DNA of 39,944 nt from Comamonadaceae bacterium PBBC2 (GCA_002255935.1 NKIO01000032.1:1-39944), one strand, 5' to 3'. Positions 21,346-29,863 are shown, counted from the first letter of the stretch. Translations and numbers: made by a program. The notes: generated from the letters alone by a model not told the origin.

Positions 21346-21813
21346 GTGCTTGACTTAGGCATTTCCAAAATGGCGCTGATCGGCGTCGTGGCGCTGGTCG
21401 TCATCGGCCCCGAGAAGCTGCCCCGCGTGGCGCGCACGCTCGGGAGCTTGATTGGCAAGGCCCAGCGTTACGTGGCCGATGTCAAAGCCGAGGTCAACCG
21501 GTCCATGGATCTGGAAGAGCTCAAAAAGATGAAGGAAACCATGGAGACGGCGGCTCGCGATGTCGAGCAATCGGTTCAAACCACGGCTTCTGATTTCGAA
21601 AAAGACTGGGCGCAAACCACGGCCGGGCTGACAAGCGATTTGCCCGCCTTGGAGACGCCGCCACCCAGTTACAAAAACCCGGACAAAAACTGGCGCATCA
21701 AGCGAGGCGCCATGCCTCAGTGGTACAAGGCCAGAGCGGGCGTCCGTACCAAGGCGCTGTCAGGCGCGGCACGTGTTGCTCGGTACCGACCCAAATCACT
21801 CAACACCCTGTGA
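21346..21813 (+). CDS. tatB: Sec-independent translocase subunit TatB
   Basis: TatB works with TatC as the receptor for twin-arginine signal peptides. It is 155 aa with an N-terminal helix and the motif [27 protein letters not shown], followed by a long amphipathic and probably coiled region (residues ~30-95) and a basic C-terminus. The start is a GTG at 21346 giving [10 protein letters not shown], which matches the usual TatB N-terminus MLDLGFSK. No clear ribosome-binding sequence precedes it, so translation may be weak or coupled to tatA. tatC begins 33 bases later. Confidence 0.94.
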   Translation: MLDLGISKMALIGVVALVVIGPEKLPRVARTLGSLIGKAQRYVADVKAEVNRSMDLEELKKMKETMETAARDVEQSVQTTASDFEKDWAQTTAGLTSDLPALETPPPSYKNPDKNWRIKRGAMPQWYKARAGVRTKALSGAARVARYRPKSLNTL

Positions 21814-21846
21814 GCCCGCTCGCCTGCTGTCCACCTTATTGCCCCT

Positions 21847-22623
21847 ATGTCAGAAACCAATCCCCAAGACGAGCTCGCAGGCTCTGAGCAGCCATTTGTC
21901 GCGCACCTGATTGAATTGCGCGATCGCCTGATTCGCGCTGTGGCGGCCATTGGTTTCGCAGCAGCGGTGCTGGCGATTTTCCCGGGTCCGGGGGAGTTGT
22001 ACGACATTCTGGCCCAGCCCTTGGTGGCGCATTTGCCCAAAGGCGCAACCCTCATCGCCACCTCGGTGATTTCACCCTTCATGGTGCCCCTGAAAATCTT
22101 GATGATGGCGGCCTTTCTGCTGGCCTTGCCCATCGTGCTTTATCAGGTGTGGGCCTTCGTGGCGCCAGGCTTGTATGCCCATGAGAAAAAACTGGTGTTG
22201 CCCTTGGTGGTGTCCAGTACTGTGCTGTTTTTCATGGGGGTGGCGTTTTGCTATTTCTTCGTGTTTGGGCAGGTGTTTGCTTTCATCCAAAGCTTTGCCC
22301 CCAAGAGCATCACGGCCGCACCTGACATCGAGGCTTATTTGAGTTTTGTGCTCACCATGTTTTTGGCCTTTGGCTTGGCATTTGAGGTGCCTGTTGCGGT
22401 GGTCGTACTGGCCCGCATGGGTGTGGTCTCCATCCAAAAGCTCAAGGATTTCCGAGGCTACTTTGTGGTGCTGGCTTTTGTGATTGCAGCGGTGGTCACG
22501 CCGCCCGATGTGGTGTCGCAACTGGCCTTGGCCATCCCCATGTGCTTGCTCTACGAGTTGGGCATCTGGGCCGCGAAAATTTTCATCACGCACACCCAGG
22601 CGCCTGAAGAGCCTGAGGCATGA
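21847..22623 (+). CDS. tatC: Sec-independent translocase subunit TatC
   Basis: TatC is the six-helix membrane receptor that recognises twin-arginine signals. It is 258 aa, full length. The N-terminal segment EQPFVAHLIELRDRLIRAV carries the conserved cytoplasmic HLxELRxR motif. The periplasmic and membrane segments LPIVLYQVWAFVAPGLYAHEKK and YLSFVLTMFLAFGLAFEVPV are typical. It is the last + strand gene of the long run from mlaF and meets a convergent gene across a bidirectional terminator. Confidence 0.97.
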   Translation: MSETNPQDELAGSEQPFVAHLIELRDRLIRAVAAIGFAAAVLAIFPGPGELYDILAQPLVAHLPKGATLIATSVISPFMVPLKILMMAAFLLALPIVLYQVWAFVAPGLYAHEKKLVLPLVVSSTVLFFMGVAFCYFFVFGQVFAFIQSFAPKSITAAPDIEAYLSFVLTMFLAFGLAFEVPVAVVVLARMGVVSIQKLKDFRGYFVVLAFVIAAVVTPPDVVSQLALAIPMCLLYELGIWAAKIFITHTQAPEEPEA

Positions 22624-22639
22624 AAGCCGCCATGGCATG

Positions 22640-22667
22640 AAAAAAGGGAGCCGAGGCTCCCTTTTTT
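22640..22667. terminator. Bidirectional terminator between tatC and the DegS-like gene
   Basis: GGGAGC (22646-22651) pairs with GCTCCC (22656-22661) around a 4-base loop. The stem is flanked by six A on the left and six T on the right, so it works in both directions and serves the convergent genes tatC and the protease gene. Confidence 0.85.
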
Positions 22668-22683
22668 GCGCCGGCATCACTGA

Positions 22684-23835
22684 TCAGCGGTTGTTTTTGC
22701 GCAGGGTGGGGCGTTCAGCCGGGGTCAGCTTGACCACCAATTCGCCTTGTCTGCGCCAAATTTTCAAGTCGGTGGGTTCGCCCGGCTTGAGGCTGGCGAC
22801 CTGAGTCAGCAACTCGGAGACATTGCCCACAGCTTGGCTGCCCACTTGCACGATCACATCACCAGGTCGGATGCCCGCTTTGGCGGCTGGGCCGTTTTGC
22901 AAAACACCGGTGATGACCACGCCTTGCGGCAAATTTTTGTGGATCGAGGGCGGCAGTTGGAAGCTTTCCGCCAATTCGGGGGACAAGTCCTGAGGCTCCA
23001 CACCGATCCAGCCGCGCGAGACTTTGCCGTTCTTGAGCAGGTCTTGCATCACTTGCTGCGCGGTCGACACGGGGATGGCAAAGCCAATGCCCATGTTGCC
23101 GCCCGAGCGTGAATAGATGGCGGTGTTGATGCCCATCAGGTGCCCATGCACATCGACCAGGGCACCGCCGGAGTTGCCCGGGTTGATCGCGGCATCGGTT
23201 TGGATGAAATTTTCAAAGGTGTTGATGCCCAAATGGCTGCGGCCCAGGGCGCTGACGATGCCCGAGGTCACGGTTTGGCCGACACCAAAAGGGTTGCCAA
23301 TGGCCAGCACCACATCGCCCACTTGCAAGTCCTGGGGCTGGCCCAACACGATCACGGGCAGCTTGTCGAGCTGGATCTTGAGCAAGGCCAAGTCGGTGTC
23401 CGGGTCGGTGCCAATCACCTTGGCCGCAGCGCGTCGACCGTCGGCCAGGGTGACTTCGATGTCGTCGGCATCTTCGATCACATGGTTGTTGGTGAGGATG
23501 TGGCCCTCGGGGCTGACGATGACACCGCTGCCCAAGCCGCCCGAGTTCTCATCGGCATCCCCTTCAAAAAAACGCGACCATGGGTCTGTTTTGCCCGAGC
23601 TGCGGTTCTTGCTGGTGTTGATGCTCACCACGGCGGGCGAAGCTTTGAGTGCGGGGCCACTCAGACTGCCCGCAGGGCGGTTCAGGAGCGAGCCTGCAGG
23701 GGCTTGCAGCAGCGTCATGCCGTCGGCAGAGCGTTGGGTATTGCGAATCCATTCGGGCTTGAGCGTGGCGACCACAAACCAAGCCGCCAGCAAGACCGTG
23801 ACCCACTGAGAGAAAAAGAGCCAATAACGTTTCAT
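22684..23835 (-). CDS. Membrane-anchored HtrA-type serine protease (DegS-like)
   Basis: This is a periplasmic trypsin-like protease of the HtrA/Do family, 383 aa. A single N-terminal hydrophobic segment (residues ~6-24) without a signal cleavage site looks like a membrane anchor. The catalytic triad is His118 (LTNNHVIEDADD), Asp148 (DPDTDLALLKI) and Ser222 (NPGNSGGALVD). One PDZ domain follows at about 275-370. An anchor plus a single PDZ domain is the architecture of DegS/AlgW proteins, which cut anti-sigma factors in the envelope stress response, rather than of DegP/DegQ with two PDZ domains. The sigma-E genes are not in this window, so the role is inferred from layout alone. Confidence 0.93.
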   Translation of the reverse strand: MKRYWLFFSQWVTVLLAAWFVVATLKPEWIRNTQRSADGMTLLQAPAGSLLNRPAGSLSGPALKASPAVVSINTSKNRSSGKTDPWSRFFEGDADENSGGLGSGVIVSPEGHILTNNHVIEDADDIEVTLADGRRAAAKVIGTDPDTDLALLKIQLDKLPVIVLGQPQDLQVGDVVLAIGNPFGVGQTVTSGIVSALGRSHLGINTFENFIQTDAAINPGNSGGALVDVHGHLMGINTAIYSRSGGNMGIGFAIPVSTAQQVMQDLLKNGKVSRGWIGVEPQDLSPELAESFQLPPSIHKNLPQGVVITGVLQNGPAAKAGIRPGDVIVQVGSQAVGNVSELLTQVASLKPGEPTDLKIWRRQGELVVKLTPAERPTLRKNNR

Positions 23836-23934
23836 GCGACCGATTGTCCTAGATCCGCGCCGGTGTGTGTCCCGTCAGGGGCATCCTCTTTTGACCTTGG
23901 GCCACAATACAAACCATTGCCAAGAGAAGTTCAC

Positions 23935-24687
23935 ATGACCGATGCCAAAACCCTGGGCCAGGCGCTCGATGCGCTGCTGCAGCCCGAGCGATTCAAAGAC
24001 TATGGCCCCAATGGCCTGCAGGTTGAGGGCGACCGCGAGGTGCGCTTGTTGGTCAGTGGTGTGACCGCCAGCCGAGCCTTGATCGAGGCGGCCATGGATG
24101 CCCAAGCCGACGCCATTTTGGTCCATCACGGTTTGTTCTGGCGTGGGCAAGACGGTCGTGTCACGGGCTGGATGCGTGAACGTTTGCGTTTGTTGCTGAC
24201 CCACGGCATCCACTTGTTTGCTTACCATTTACCGCTGGATGCGCATGCCGAATTGGGCAACAACGCTCAGCTGGGGCGGGTGCTGGGCTTGCAAGCCGAT
24301 GGCCGTTTTGGCGATCAGGATTTGGGCTGTGTGGGACAGGGTCATCAGGCTTGGGCCAACCCCCAAGATTTGGCCGAGCATGTGACGAACATTCTGGGCC
24401 GCGCCGTCACCTGTGTGGGCGACGCGACCCGCCCCGTGCGGCGTGTGGCTTGGTGCACGGGGGGTGCGCAGGGCTATTTTGAAGCGGCCATCGCCCAAGG
24501 CGTGGACGCCTTCATCACCGGTGAAATCTCAGAACCGCAAGCCCATTTGGCCCGCGAGACCGGTGTGGCTTTTCTCGCGTGTGGCCACCACGCCACGGAG
24601 CTTTATGGTGCGCCGGCTGTGGGGGCGCACATCGCCCAGCAACTGGGTTTGCAGCACCGTTTCATCGAGATCGACAATCCGGCTTGA
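23935..24687 (+). CDS. Nif3-like dinuclear metal protein (YbgI family, GTP cyclohydrolase 1 type 2 homolog)
   Basis: The 250-aa product belongs to the Nif3/YbgI family, toroid-forming proteins with a dinuclear metal site. Its biochemical role is unsettled in most bacteria. Metal-ligand type motifs are visible: ILVHHGLFWRG near residues 62-72, LDAHAELGNN near 101-110 and FLACGHHATELYG near the C-terminus. The ATG at 23935 is preceded by the purine run AAGAGAAG. The frame stays open far upstream, but that stretch is antisense to the protease gene and is not coding. It lies 99 bases from the divergent protease gene and 14 bases before pdxA. Confidence 0.92.
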   Translation: MTDAKTLGQALDALLQPERFKDYGPNGLQVEGDREVRLLVSGVTASRALIEAAMDAQADAILVHHGLFWRGQDGRVTGWMRERLRLLLTHGIHLFAYHLPLDAHAELGNNAQLGRVLGLQADGRFGDQDLGCVGQGHQAWANPQDLAEHVTNILGRAVTCVGDATRPVRRVAWCTGGAQGYFEAAIAQGVDAFITGEISEPQAHLARETGVAFLACGHHATELYGAPAVGAHIAQQLGLQHRFIEIDNPA

Positions 24688-24701
24688 GAGCCCCATCCCT
24701 T

Positions 24702-25754
24702 ATGCGATCCAATCCATTGCCACTGGCCATCACCCCAGGCGATCCTTGCGGGATCGGTCCGGAAATCATCGCCCGCGCTTGGTGCGAAGCGCCCGAGGAC
24801 ACGCGAGCGTGTTTTGTGGCGGGCGATGTGGGGCTGATGCGCCGCGCCATGGCTTTGGTGCAGTCAACACCATCGTTCCCAGTGTGCGAGATCGCCACCC
24901 CGCAGGAAGCGCTGAGCGTCCCGCCAAGGTGCTTGCCTGTTTTGCAGGTGGTGCCGCCTGCCCCTGTGCTGCCCTGGGGGCAGGTCGATGCACGGGCTGG
25001 GCAGTTGGCCGGAGAGGCCGTCATGTGGGCCACACGCGCGGCCTTGCGCGGCGAGGTGGCGGGCCTGGTGACCGCACCCTTGCACAAAGAAGCCTTGCAC
25101 GCCGCAGGCGCACCGTATGACCAATACCCGGGGCACACCGAGTTGCTGCAGGCGCAAGCGGCCTTGCACGCAGGGGTGCCCTTGGCGCAGATGCCGGTGC
25201 GCATGATGCTGGCCAATGACGAGTTGCGCACTGTACTGGTCAGCATCCATGTGTCTTTGCGTGAGGCACTCGACGCGATCACTGTGGAGCGGGTGTTGCA
25301 GACGTTGCGCATCACCCATGCGTCTTTGTCACGCGTCTTGGGGCGTGCGCCGCGCATGGCGGTGGCGGGCGTCAATCCCCACGCGGGAGAGGGCGGTTTG
25401 TTTGGTCGTGAGGAAATCGACATCTTGCAGCCGGCTTTGGCACAAGCCACCACAGAGGGCATGAACGTGCACGGTCCTTTTGCACCCGACACCGTGTTCA
25501 TGCGGGCCAGGCGCAAGGCCGATGGCCGGCGTGAGTTCGATGTGGTGATCGCGATGTACCACGACCAGGGCTTGATCCCGGTCAAATATTTGGGCGTGGA
25601 GCAGGGCGTGAACGTGACCCTGGGCTTGCCTTTGGTGAGAACCAGCCCCGACCACGGCACCGCGATGGACCTGGCCGGTCAAGGTCGGGCCGATGCCAGC
25701 AGCATGGTCCAGGCCATCCGCATGGCCCGCCAGCTGGCAGGCGGCGGGCATTGA
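24702..25754 (+). CDS. pdxA: 4-hydroxythreonine-4-phosphate dehydrogenase (PdxA)
   Basis: PdxA oxidises 4-phosphohydroxy-threonine in the DXP-dependent route to pyridoxal phosphate. It is 350 aa, slightly longer than the E. coli protein. Family motifs are ITPGDPCGIGPEII, TAPLHKEALHAAG, YPGHTELLQA, VNPHAGEGGLFGREE and YHDQGLIPVKYLG; the histidines in these are the expected metal ligands. It starts 14 bases after the Nif3-like gene, so the two are probably one transcript. Its stop is 9 bases from the stop of convergent mscL. Confidence 0.96.
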   Translation: MRSNPLPLAITPGDPCGIGPEIIARAWCEAPEDTRACFVAGDVGLMRRAMALVQSTPSFPVCEIATPQEALSVPPRCLPVLQVVPPAPVLPWGQVDARAGQLAGEAVMWATRAALRGEVAGLVTAPLHKEALHAAGAPYDQYPGHTELLQAQAALHAGVPLAQMPVRMMLANDELRTVLVSIHVSLREALDAITVERVLQTLRITHASLSRVLGRAPRMAVAGVNPHAGEGGLFGREEIDILQPALAQATTEGMNVHGPFAPDTVFMRARRKADGRREFDVVIAMYHDQGLIPVKYLGVEQGVNVTLGLPLVRTSPDHGTAMDLAGQGRADASSMVQAIRMARQLAGGGH

Positions 25755-25756
25755 GC

Positions 25757-25778
25757 AGGGCGATCAGCCCTTGTTTTT
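25757..25778 (+). terminator. Possible terminator of pdxA inside the 3' end of mscL
   Basis: AGGGC (25757-25761) pairs with GCCCT (25767-25771) across a 5-base loop, then TGTTTTT follows. The stem is short. The T-rich part is also the end of the mscL coding sequence on the other strand. Confidence 0.4.
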
Positions 25779-26192
25779 CAGGCTGTCGCGGATTTCGCGC
25801 AAGAGCAAAACGTCTTCGGGCGTGATGGCCTCGGCGGGGGCGGCTGGTGCTGGTGCACTGGCCACCAGTTTGTTCATTTGGCGGATCATCACAAAGATGA
25901 TGAAGGCCAAGATGATGAAGTTCAGTGCTACGGTGATGAAGCTGCCGTAGGCGAAGACCGCGCCCATTTTCTTGGCTTCGATCAGGGACAAGCCCGCTGC
26001 TTGTCCGGCCAAGCCCACGTAATAGTTGGAGAAATCCAGGCCACCAAAGGCTTTGCTGATCAGCGGCATGATCAGGTCGCCCACGGCCGAGTCCACGATC
26101 TTGCCGAAGGCCCCACCAATGATCACGCCGACCGCAAGGTCCATCACATTGCCTTTCACGGCAAAAGACTTGAATTCTTGAAAAAATGACAT
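25764..26192 (-). CDS. mscL: Large-conductance mechanosensitive channel (MscL)
   Basis: MscL opens under high membrane tension to release solutes during osmotic downshock. The product is 142 aa. The N-terminal amphipathic helix and first membrane helix are clear: [42 protein letters not shown] (residues ~3-44). The second helix ([23 protein letters not shown]) and a C-terminal cytoplasmic helix ([19 protein letters not shown]) follow. A strong ribosome site, AAGGGGAT, lies just before the ATG on the - strand. The 146-base gap to divergent petA must hold both promoters. Confidence 0.97.
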   Translation of the reverse strand: MSFFQEFKSFAVKGNVMDLAVGVIIGGAFGKIVDSAVGDLIMPLISKAFGGLDFSNYYVGLAGQAAGLSLIEAKKMGAVFAYGSFITVALNFIILAFIIFVMIRQMNKLVASAPAPAAPAEAITPEDVLLLREIRDSLKNKG

Positions 26193-26293
26193 GACGATCC
26201 CCTTTTGAAAATGTGAGTCATTAAGTTTAATGTTTTTCCACAGTGCTGACCGTGGCCTTAGGCTTTGTAAGTCGAGTGTCTGTTTCAGTCCGC

Positions 26294-26299
26294 TACAAT
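26294..26299 (+). promoter_or_regulatory. Possible -10 element (TACAAT) before petA
   Basis: TACAAT in CGCTACAATCGCGGG lies 40 bases before the petA ATG. A GC-rich stretch follows, as in growth-rate controlled promoters, but no good -35 hexamer is seen at normal spacing. AGAGGA at 26328-26333 is a good ribosome site for petA. Confidence 0.35.
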
Positions 26300-26338
26300 C
26301 GCGGGTTGACCCCGATAACGACTCGCTAGAGGAATCCC

Positions 26339-26935
26339 ATGAGTGACACCCCAGTCGACAGCAGCAAGCGGACGTGGCTGATTGCCTCCACTTGCGCAGG
26401 CGCCGTAGGCGCTGGCTTTGTGGCCACCCCCTTCGTCAGCAGCTTCCAACCTTCCGAACGTGCCAAAGCCGCAGGCGCAGCCGTGGAAGTGGACATCTCC
26501 GCCCTCCAGGCGGGTGAGAAGCTCACTGTCGAGTGGCGCGGTAAACCGGTTTGGATCATGAAGCGCACACCAGAGCAGATTGAATCCTTGAAGAAAGTGG
26601 AAGGCCAACTGGCTGACCCTGCTTCCAACCGCACAGCAGTCCCCGTTCCCGAATACGCCAAGAACGGTCACCGTTCGATCAAGCCTGAAATCATGGTGGC
26701 TGTGGGCATCTGCACCCACCTCGGTTGCTCGCCTGGCGACAAGTTTGCTTCAGGCCCTCAGCCTTCGCTTCCTGACGATTGGCAAGGCGGCTTCCTGTGC
26801 GCATGCCACGGCTCGACCTTCGATCTGGCCGGCCGCGTGTTCAAGAACAAGCCCGCACCCGATAACCTCGAAGTGCCACCTCACATGTACCTGTCTGACA
26901 CCAAGTTGATCATTGGTGAAGACAAGAAGGCTTGA
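26339..26935 (+). CDS. petA: Cytochrome bc1 Rieske iron-sulfur subunit (PetA), with a KR-type Tat signal
   Basis: This is the Rieske 2Fe-2S protein of ubiquinol:cytochrome c reductase, 198 aa. The cluster boxes are CTHLGC (Cys125, His127; Cys130 for the disulfide) and CACHGS (Cys154, Cys156, His157). The N-terminal signal-anchor is [20 protein letters not shown] (residues 8-27). Rieske proteins are normally Tat substrates with an RR pair; here the pair is Lys10-Arg11. The rest is of normal length and sequence. petB follows: its ATG at 26947 is 11 bases after the petA stop. Confidence 0.97.
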   Translation: MSDTPVDSSKRTWLIASTCAGAVGAGFVATPFVSSFQPSERAKAAGAAVEVDISALQAGEKLTVEWRGKPVWIMKRTPEQIESLKKVEGQLADPASNRTAVPVPEYAKNGHRSIKPEIMVAVGICTHLGCSPGDKFASGPQPSLPDDWQGGFLCACHGSTFDLAGRVFKNKPAPDNLEVPPHMYLSDTKLIIGEDKKA

Positions 26936-26946
26936 TGGAGAAAGAC

Positions 26947-28356
26947 ATGGCTCAATTCAAAGAAATTTCTCCGAACGCCCCTGCTGGCGAAAAGCTCCTG
27001 AACTGGGTGGACAACCGCTTTCCAGCCTCCAAGCTGTACAAAGAGCACCTGAGCGAATACTACGCACCGAAGAACTTCAACTTCTGGTACATGTTCGGTT
27101 CTTTGTCTTTGTTGGTTCTGGTGATCCAGATCGTGACCGGCATTTTCCTGGTCATGCACTACAAACCAGACGCCAACGTGGCCTTCGCCTCGGTCGAGTA
27201 CATCATGCGCGATGTGCCATGGGGCTGGTTGATCCGTTACATGCACTCGACAGGCGCTTCGGCGTTCTTCATCGTGGTGTACCTGCACATGTTCCGTGGC
27301 CTGATGTATGGCAGCTACCGCAAACCGCGTGAGCTGGTCTGGATCTTCGGTTGCGCCATTTTCTTGTGCCTGATGGCCGAAGCCTTCATGGGCTACCTCT
27401 TGCCTTGGGGTCAAATGTCCTATTGGGGCGCTCAGGTGATCGTGAACCTGTTCTCGGCCATTCCTTTCATCGGTCCTGATCTGGCTTTGTTGATCCGTGG
27501 CGACTTCGTGGTCGGCGATGCCACCTTGAACCGCTTCTTCAGCTTCCACGTGATCGCTGTGCCTTTGGTCTTGCTGGGTCTGGTTGTGGCGCACATCATT
27601 GCGTTGCACGAAGTGGGCTCCAACAACCCCGATGGCGTTGAAATCAAGGGCCCCAATGCCCCCAAAGATGCCAATGGCCATCCTTTGGACGGTATTCCTT
27701 TCCACCCCTACTACTCGGTGCACGACATCTTTGCGGTGAGCCTGTTCCTGATGGTGTTCTCTGCGATCGTGTTCTTCGCGCCTGAGTTCGGTGGTTACTT
27801 CCTCGAGTACAACAACTTCATCCCGGCCGATCCGCTGACCACACCGCTGCACATCGCACCTGTCTGGTACTTCACACCCTTCTACTCCATGCTGCGTGCC
27901 ATCACCAGCGAGATGATGTACGCCTTGATCGCTTGCGTGGTGATCGGTGCCGTCTTGGCCGTGGCCAAGGGCAAGCTGCCTCAGCTGCTCAAGGGCGCTG
28001 TGATCGGAGCCGCTGTGGTGGTCTCCGCCATGATGCTGGCCATCGATGCCAAATTCTGGGGCGTGGTCGTCATGGGCGGCGCTGTCGTGATCTTGTTCTT
28101 CCTGCCATGGCTGGACAACAGCCCCGTCAAGTCGATCCGCTACCGTCCTGACTGGCACAAATACCTGTACGCCGTGTTCGTGATCAACTTCCTGATCCTG
28201 GGCTACCTGGGTGTGCAACCTCCTTCCCCGATCGGTGAGCGCGTCTCCCAAGTCGGTTCCCTGTTCTACTTCGGCTTTTTCTTGTTGATGCCTTGGTGGA
28301 GCAAGCTGGGCACGCCCAAGCAGGTTCCTGACCGTGTGACTTTCACGCCTCACTGA
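26947..28356 (+). CDS. petB: Cytochrome bc1 cytochrome b subunit (PetB)
   Basis: This is the integral membrane cytochrome b of the bc1 complex, 469 aa, carrying two b-hemes and the quinol and quinone sites. Segments seen are WNFWY-like NFNFWYMFGSLS, the heme-binding helix region YMHSTGASAFFIVVYLHMFRG (around residues 97-117), LMAEAFMGYLLPWGQMSYWGA (around 143-163), the second His pair in FFSFHVIAVPLVLLGLVVAHI, and the Qo-site PEWY-equivalent PVWYFTPFYSMLRA. ATG 26947 is chosen because GGAG at 26937-26940 sits 6 bases before it; the ATG at 26935 and TTG at 26932 overlap the petA stop and lack such a site. Confidence 0.97.
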   Translation: MAQFKEISPNAPAGEKLLNWVDNRFPASKLYKEHLSEYYAPKNFNFWYMFGSLSLLVLVIQIVTGIFLVMHYKPDANVAFASVEYIMRDVPWGWLIRYMHSTGASAFFIVVYLHMFRGLMYGSYRKPRELVWIFGCAIFLCLMAEAFMGYLLPWGQMSYWGAQVIVNLFSAIPFIGPDLALLIRGDFVVGDATLNRFFSFHVIAVPLVLLGLVVAHIIALHEVGSNNPDGVEIKGPNAPKDANGHPLDGIPFHPYYSVHDIFAVSLFLMVFSAIVFFAPEFGGYFLEYNNFIPADPLTTPLHIAPVWYFTPFYSMLRAITSEMMYALIACVVIGAVLAVAKGKLPQLLKGAVIGAAVVVSAMMLAIDAKFWGVVVMGGAVVILFFLPWLDNSPVKSIRYRPDWHKYLYAVFVINFLILGYLGVQPPSPIGERVSQVGSLFYFGFFLLMPWWSKLGTPKQVPDRVTFTPH

Positions 28357-28375
28357 GATCCGGAGATTCAAGAAC

Positions 28376-29140
28376 ATGAAAAACCTCAAGAAACTCGCTC
28401 TGGGCTTTGTGATGGCCCTCGGTCTCCTGTCCGGTGTCCACGCTTCCAGCGGTGGCATCGCCTGGGACAAGGCCCCATCCAAGACCAATGACCTGGCCGC
28501 TTTGCAAAACGGCGCCAAGTTGTTCGTTAACTATTGCCTCAATTGCCACTCTGCTGCTTTCATGCGTTACAACCGCCTGAAAGACATCGGTTTGACCGAG
28601 CAACAAATCAAGGACAACCTGTTGTTCGCATCGGCCAAGGTCGGCGACACCATGAAAGCCGCGATCGATCCTTTGCAAGCCAAAGAGTGGTTCGGCAAGA
28701 ACCCTCCTGACTTGACCTTGATGGCCCGTTCGCGCTCAGGCCATGGCGGCACCGGTGCAGATTACCTCTACACCTACCTGCGCACCTACTACCGCGATGA
28801 AACCAAGCCGACGGGCTGGAACAACTTGGCTTACCCCAATGTGGGCATGCCCAATCCATTGTGGGAACTCCAAGGCGAGCGCCAACCTGTCTTTGAAGAC
28901 AAAGAAGAGCATGGTCATGCCGTTCAGATCTTCAAAGGTTGGAAGCAAGTCAAGCCCGGCACCATGACACCTCAGCAGTACGACACGGCCGTGGGTGACC
29001 TGGTCAGCTACATGCAGTGGATGGCTGAGCCCGCACAAAACAGCCGCGTGCGCATTGGCGTGTGGGTGCTGTTGTTCTTGGCTTGCTTTACATTTGTCGC
29101 TTGGCGCTTGAATGCAGCTTATTGGAAAGACATCAAGTAA
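28376..29140 (+). CDS. petC: Cytochrome bc1 cytochrome c1 subunit (PetC)
   Basis: Cytochrome c1 accepts electrons from the Rieske centre and passes them to soluble cytochrome c. It is 254 aa: a Sec-type signal peptide (residues 1-23, ending VHA), heme c site CLNCH (Cys54, Cys57, His58), and a C-terminal membrane anchor (IGVWVLLFLACFTFVAWRL, about 227-245). The segment PNVGMPNPLWELQG includes the expected axial-Met region of the family. It follows petB by 19 bases and ends the pet operon before a strong terminator. Confidence 0.97.
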   Translation: MKNLKKLALGFVMALGLLSGVHASSGGIAWDKAPSKTNDLAALQNGAKLFVNYCLNCHSAAFMRYNRLKDIGLTEQQIKDNLLFASAKVGDTMKAAIDPLQAKEWFGKNPPDLTLMARSRSGHGGTGADYLYTYLRTYYRDETKPTGWNNLAYPNVGMPNPLWELQGERQPVFEDKEEHGHAVQIFKGWKQVKPGTMTPQQYDTAVGDLVSYMQWMAEPAQNSRVRIGVWVLLFLACFTFVAWRLNAAYWKDIK

Positions 29141-29176
29141 TTGATCTTTCACCCGGCATTGCTGCTGGGTCTTGTG

Positions 29177-29210
29177 GAGTGGTGGGCCTTTGAGGCCTCC
29201 CACTCTTTTT
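29177..29210 (+). terminator. Rho-independent terminator after petABC
   Basis: A 13-pair stem, with one mismatch and one G-T pair, spans 29177-29205 (GAGTGG...CCACTC outer arms, GGCC/GGCC inner) around a short loop. Five T follow at 29206-29210 and six more at 29213-29218. It lies only about 25 bases before sspA, whose GAGGAG ribosome site begins at 29219, so sspA needs read-through or a promoter overlapping this region. Confidence 0.8.
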
Positions 29211-29233
29211 GATTTTTTGAGGAGCCCCCCACC

Positions 29234-29845
29234 ATGATGGTGCTTTATTCCGGAACCACTTGCCCTTTTTCACACCGCTGCCGTTTTGTGCTGTTCGAAA
29301 AAGGGATGGACTTCGAGATCCGTGATGTGGACCTCTACAACAAACCCGAAGACATCAACGTGATGAACCCCTACGGTCAGGTGCCTATCCTGGTCGAACG
29401 TGACCTCATCTTGTACGAGTCGAACATAATCAACGAATACATCGATGAGCGTTTCCCTCATCCCCAATTGATGCCCGGTGACCCAGTGGACCGCGCACGC
29501 GTGCGTCTGTTCCTGCTGAACTTCGAAAAAGAACTGTTCACGCACGTGGTGACGTTGGAAAACCGCACACTCAAAGGCAACGACAAGGCTTTGGAAAAGG
29601 CCCGCGCACACATCCGTGACCGTTTGACCCAATTGGCACCTGTCTTCTTGAAGAACAAGTTCATGCTGGGTGACAACTTCTCGATGCTCGACGTGGCCAT
29701 TGCACCGCTGCTCTGGCGCCTGGATTACTACGGCATCGAGTTGAGCAAGAACGCTGCCCCATTGCTCAAGTACGCCGAACGCATCTTCTCGCGTCCTGCC
29801 TACATCGAAGCACTGACACCTTCTGAAAAGGTCATGCGCAAATAA
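29234..29845 (+). CDS. sspA: Stringent starvation protein A (SspA), glutathione S-transferase fold
   Basis: SspA is a transcription-associated protein with a GST fold that binds RNA polymerase in gammaproteobacteria and is linked to stationary phase and acid tolerance. The product is 203 aa. The N-terminal thioredoxin-like domain reads MMVLYSGTTCPFSHRCRFVL, with NPYGQVPILVERDLILYESNIINEYIDERFPHP (around residues 46-77), and a helical GST C-terminal domain follows. ATG 29234 is 9 bases after GAGGAG; ATG 29237 is possible. sspB follows at once, so the pair is co-transcribed. Confidence 0.94.
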   Translation: MMVLYSGTTCPFSHRCRFVLFEKGMDFEIRDVDLYNKPEDINVMNPYGQVPILVERDLILYESNIINEYIDERFPHPQLMPGDPVDRARVRLFLLNFEKELFTHVVTLENRTLKGNDKALEKARAHIRDRLTQLAPVFLKNKFMLGDNFSMLDVAIAPLLWRLDYYGIELSKNAAPLLKYAERIFSRPAYIEALTPSEKVMRK

Positions 29846-29863
29846 TTGCGCGTGTTCAAGGCC

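Noticed and set aside
23140..23934. Upstream extension of the Nif3-like frame by 265 codons
   Set aside because: The extension is antisense to the protease gene; the product from ATG 23935 already has the family N-terminus and a purine-rich ribosome site.
26881..28518. A 545-codon open frame antisense to petB
   Set aside because: It mirrors cytochrome b coding sequence and has an unnatural His/Gln/Asp/Arg-rich composition.
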